64,000 nt of DNA, from assembly GCA_964017235.1 (NCBI GenBank), contig OZ024933.1, positions 7,567,962 to 7,631,961 of the forward strand. The letters run 5' to 3'. Shown here piece after piece: positions 63,423 to 64,000 of the stretch. Position 1 is the stretch's first letter. Each line of letters starts with the position of its first letter. Below the pieces are notes generated by a model, which was given only the letters and a program-made list of their open reading frames with translations, made no database searches and was not told the DNA's origin. Source of the stretch: Sabellastarte sp. h YS-2021 (taxonomy: Eukaryota > Annelida > Polychaeta > Sabellida > Sabellidae). The position numbers and the translations under genes were made by a program.

Positions 63423-64000
63423 TATATCACATTATTTATATATATGTTGTATTAAATGAGGATAGCCATTGTATTGTATTGAATGCATACAATTAATGGG
63501 CAATGGGCAAGTTGTGGAATTTATAGTTTCAAAAAGCTCAAATCATTGAATCATAAATATGAGGTCAAATGATTGGAGATTAAATCCTTGAAATTTACTG
63601 ACTTGTAAACCTCTTAAAAATTCCATGTGTAGGTAGAACTAATAGGTTACAAAATTTCCTTGGCTTTCTGCACTATTTTTGTTGCTTCTGATTTTATTTG
63701 CTCGTGAATATTCATGTTATGTTCCCTTGTGGTTCATGACATTTTGTCCATTTACAATAACTGACTGATACAAAAATATCCTCATTCAATACCTACGACC
63801 CAATACATACAGTTTCCCAATGCATTAGCTGTTGCAGAAAATTCTCTCAATTTCTGACAGTACTGCAGATCATCTTTAACTTTTTATACTGTAAATGTAT
63901 GTTTTTGTCAGATTTGCTGAAAGCTATTTGTATAGAAATATTTGTAAAGAAATATTTTAGCTAGGCTTTTCTGTTGTTGGTTACTTTAGATGATAGTTAC
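63423..64000. other. Intronic, no feature recognised
   Basis: AT-rich sequence to the window edge with no exon I can support. The phase 2 donor at 62197 is still unpaired. Confidence 0.5.

Overview
The window looks like nuclear DNA of an animal, most likely a lophotrochozoan and plausibly a marine mollusc. It is AT-rich and has no operons or prokaryotic gene packing. Its coding signal lies in short, phase-consistent exons separated by 0.2-9 kb introns with GT-AG borders, set in a dense and old repeat landscape. The repeats are CR1/L2-like and L1/Tx1-like LINEs, a DIRS-like tyrosine-recombinase retroelement, a pogo-like DDE transposase, several MITE-like inverted-repeat elements, and tRNA-derived SINEs. 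The taxon is inferred from the repeat types and is not proven. No tRNA, rRNA, CRISPR array or complete intronless gene was found.

Layout. At 2.7-8.2 kb (+) lie the last exons of a probable receptor-type gene: a duplicated 39-nt exon carrying a DYLxP-like tyrosine motif, a 120-nt exon, a candidate terminal exon and a long presumed 3' UTR. A degenerate CR1/L2-like LINE (-, about 3.0-6.7 kb) sits between the two copies of the 39-nt exon and itself carries a SINE. From 11.3 to 23.7 kb is a transposon graveyard: a SINE with clean target-site duplications, a pogo-like transposase relic (+), a DIRS-like element (-), a 957-bp MITE, a degenerate minisatellite and another LINE relic.

From about 23.7 to 41 kb there is a tandem, diverged segmental duplication: copy A about 23.74-32.48 kb and copy B about 35.6-41.05 kb. 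One copy of a MADF-like-domain DNA transposon (26.75-29.32 kb) is inserted inside A. A second, truncated but better coding copy (about 32.5-35.27 kb) lies exactly between A and B.

From 42.93 kb to beyond the right edge runs a multi-exon gene (+) for an unrecognised, partly coiled-coil protein. I could trace 14 exons with consistent phase. A block of four exons (A, B, C, D) with its introns is tandemly duplicated: 42.93-45.74 kb and 46.54-55.99 kb. A third A-type exon occurs at 59.22 kb. The second block is stretched by a nested LINE insertion (48.8-53.06 kb) and a MITE (53.55 kb). The gene also shows a GC-AG intron, a decayed duplicate exon and an atypical acceptor.

How it fits together: the only likely host genes are the receptor-like 3' end on the left and the modular gene on the right. 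Almost everything between them is mobile DNA or duplicated non-coding DNA. All transposon proteins seen carry frameshifts or stops.
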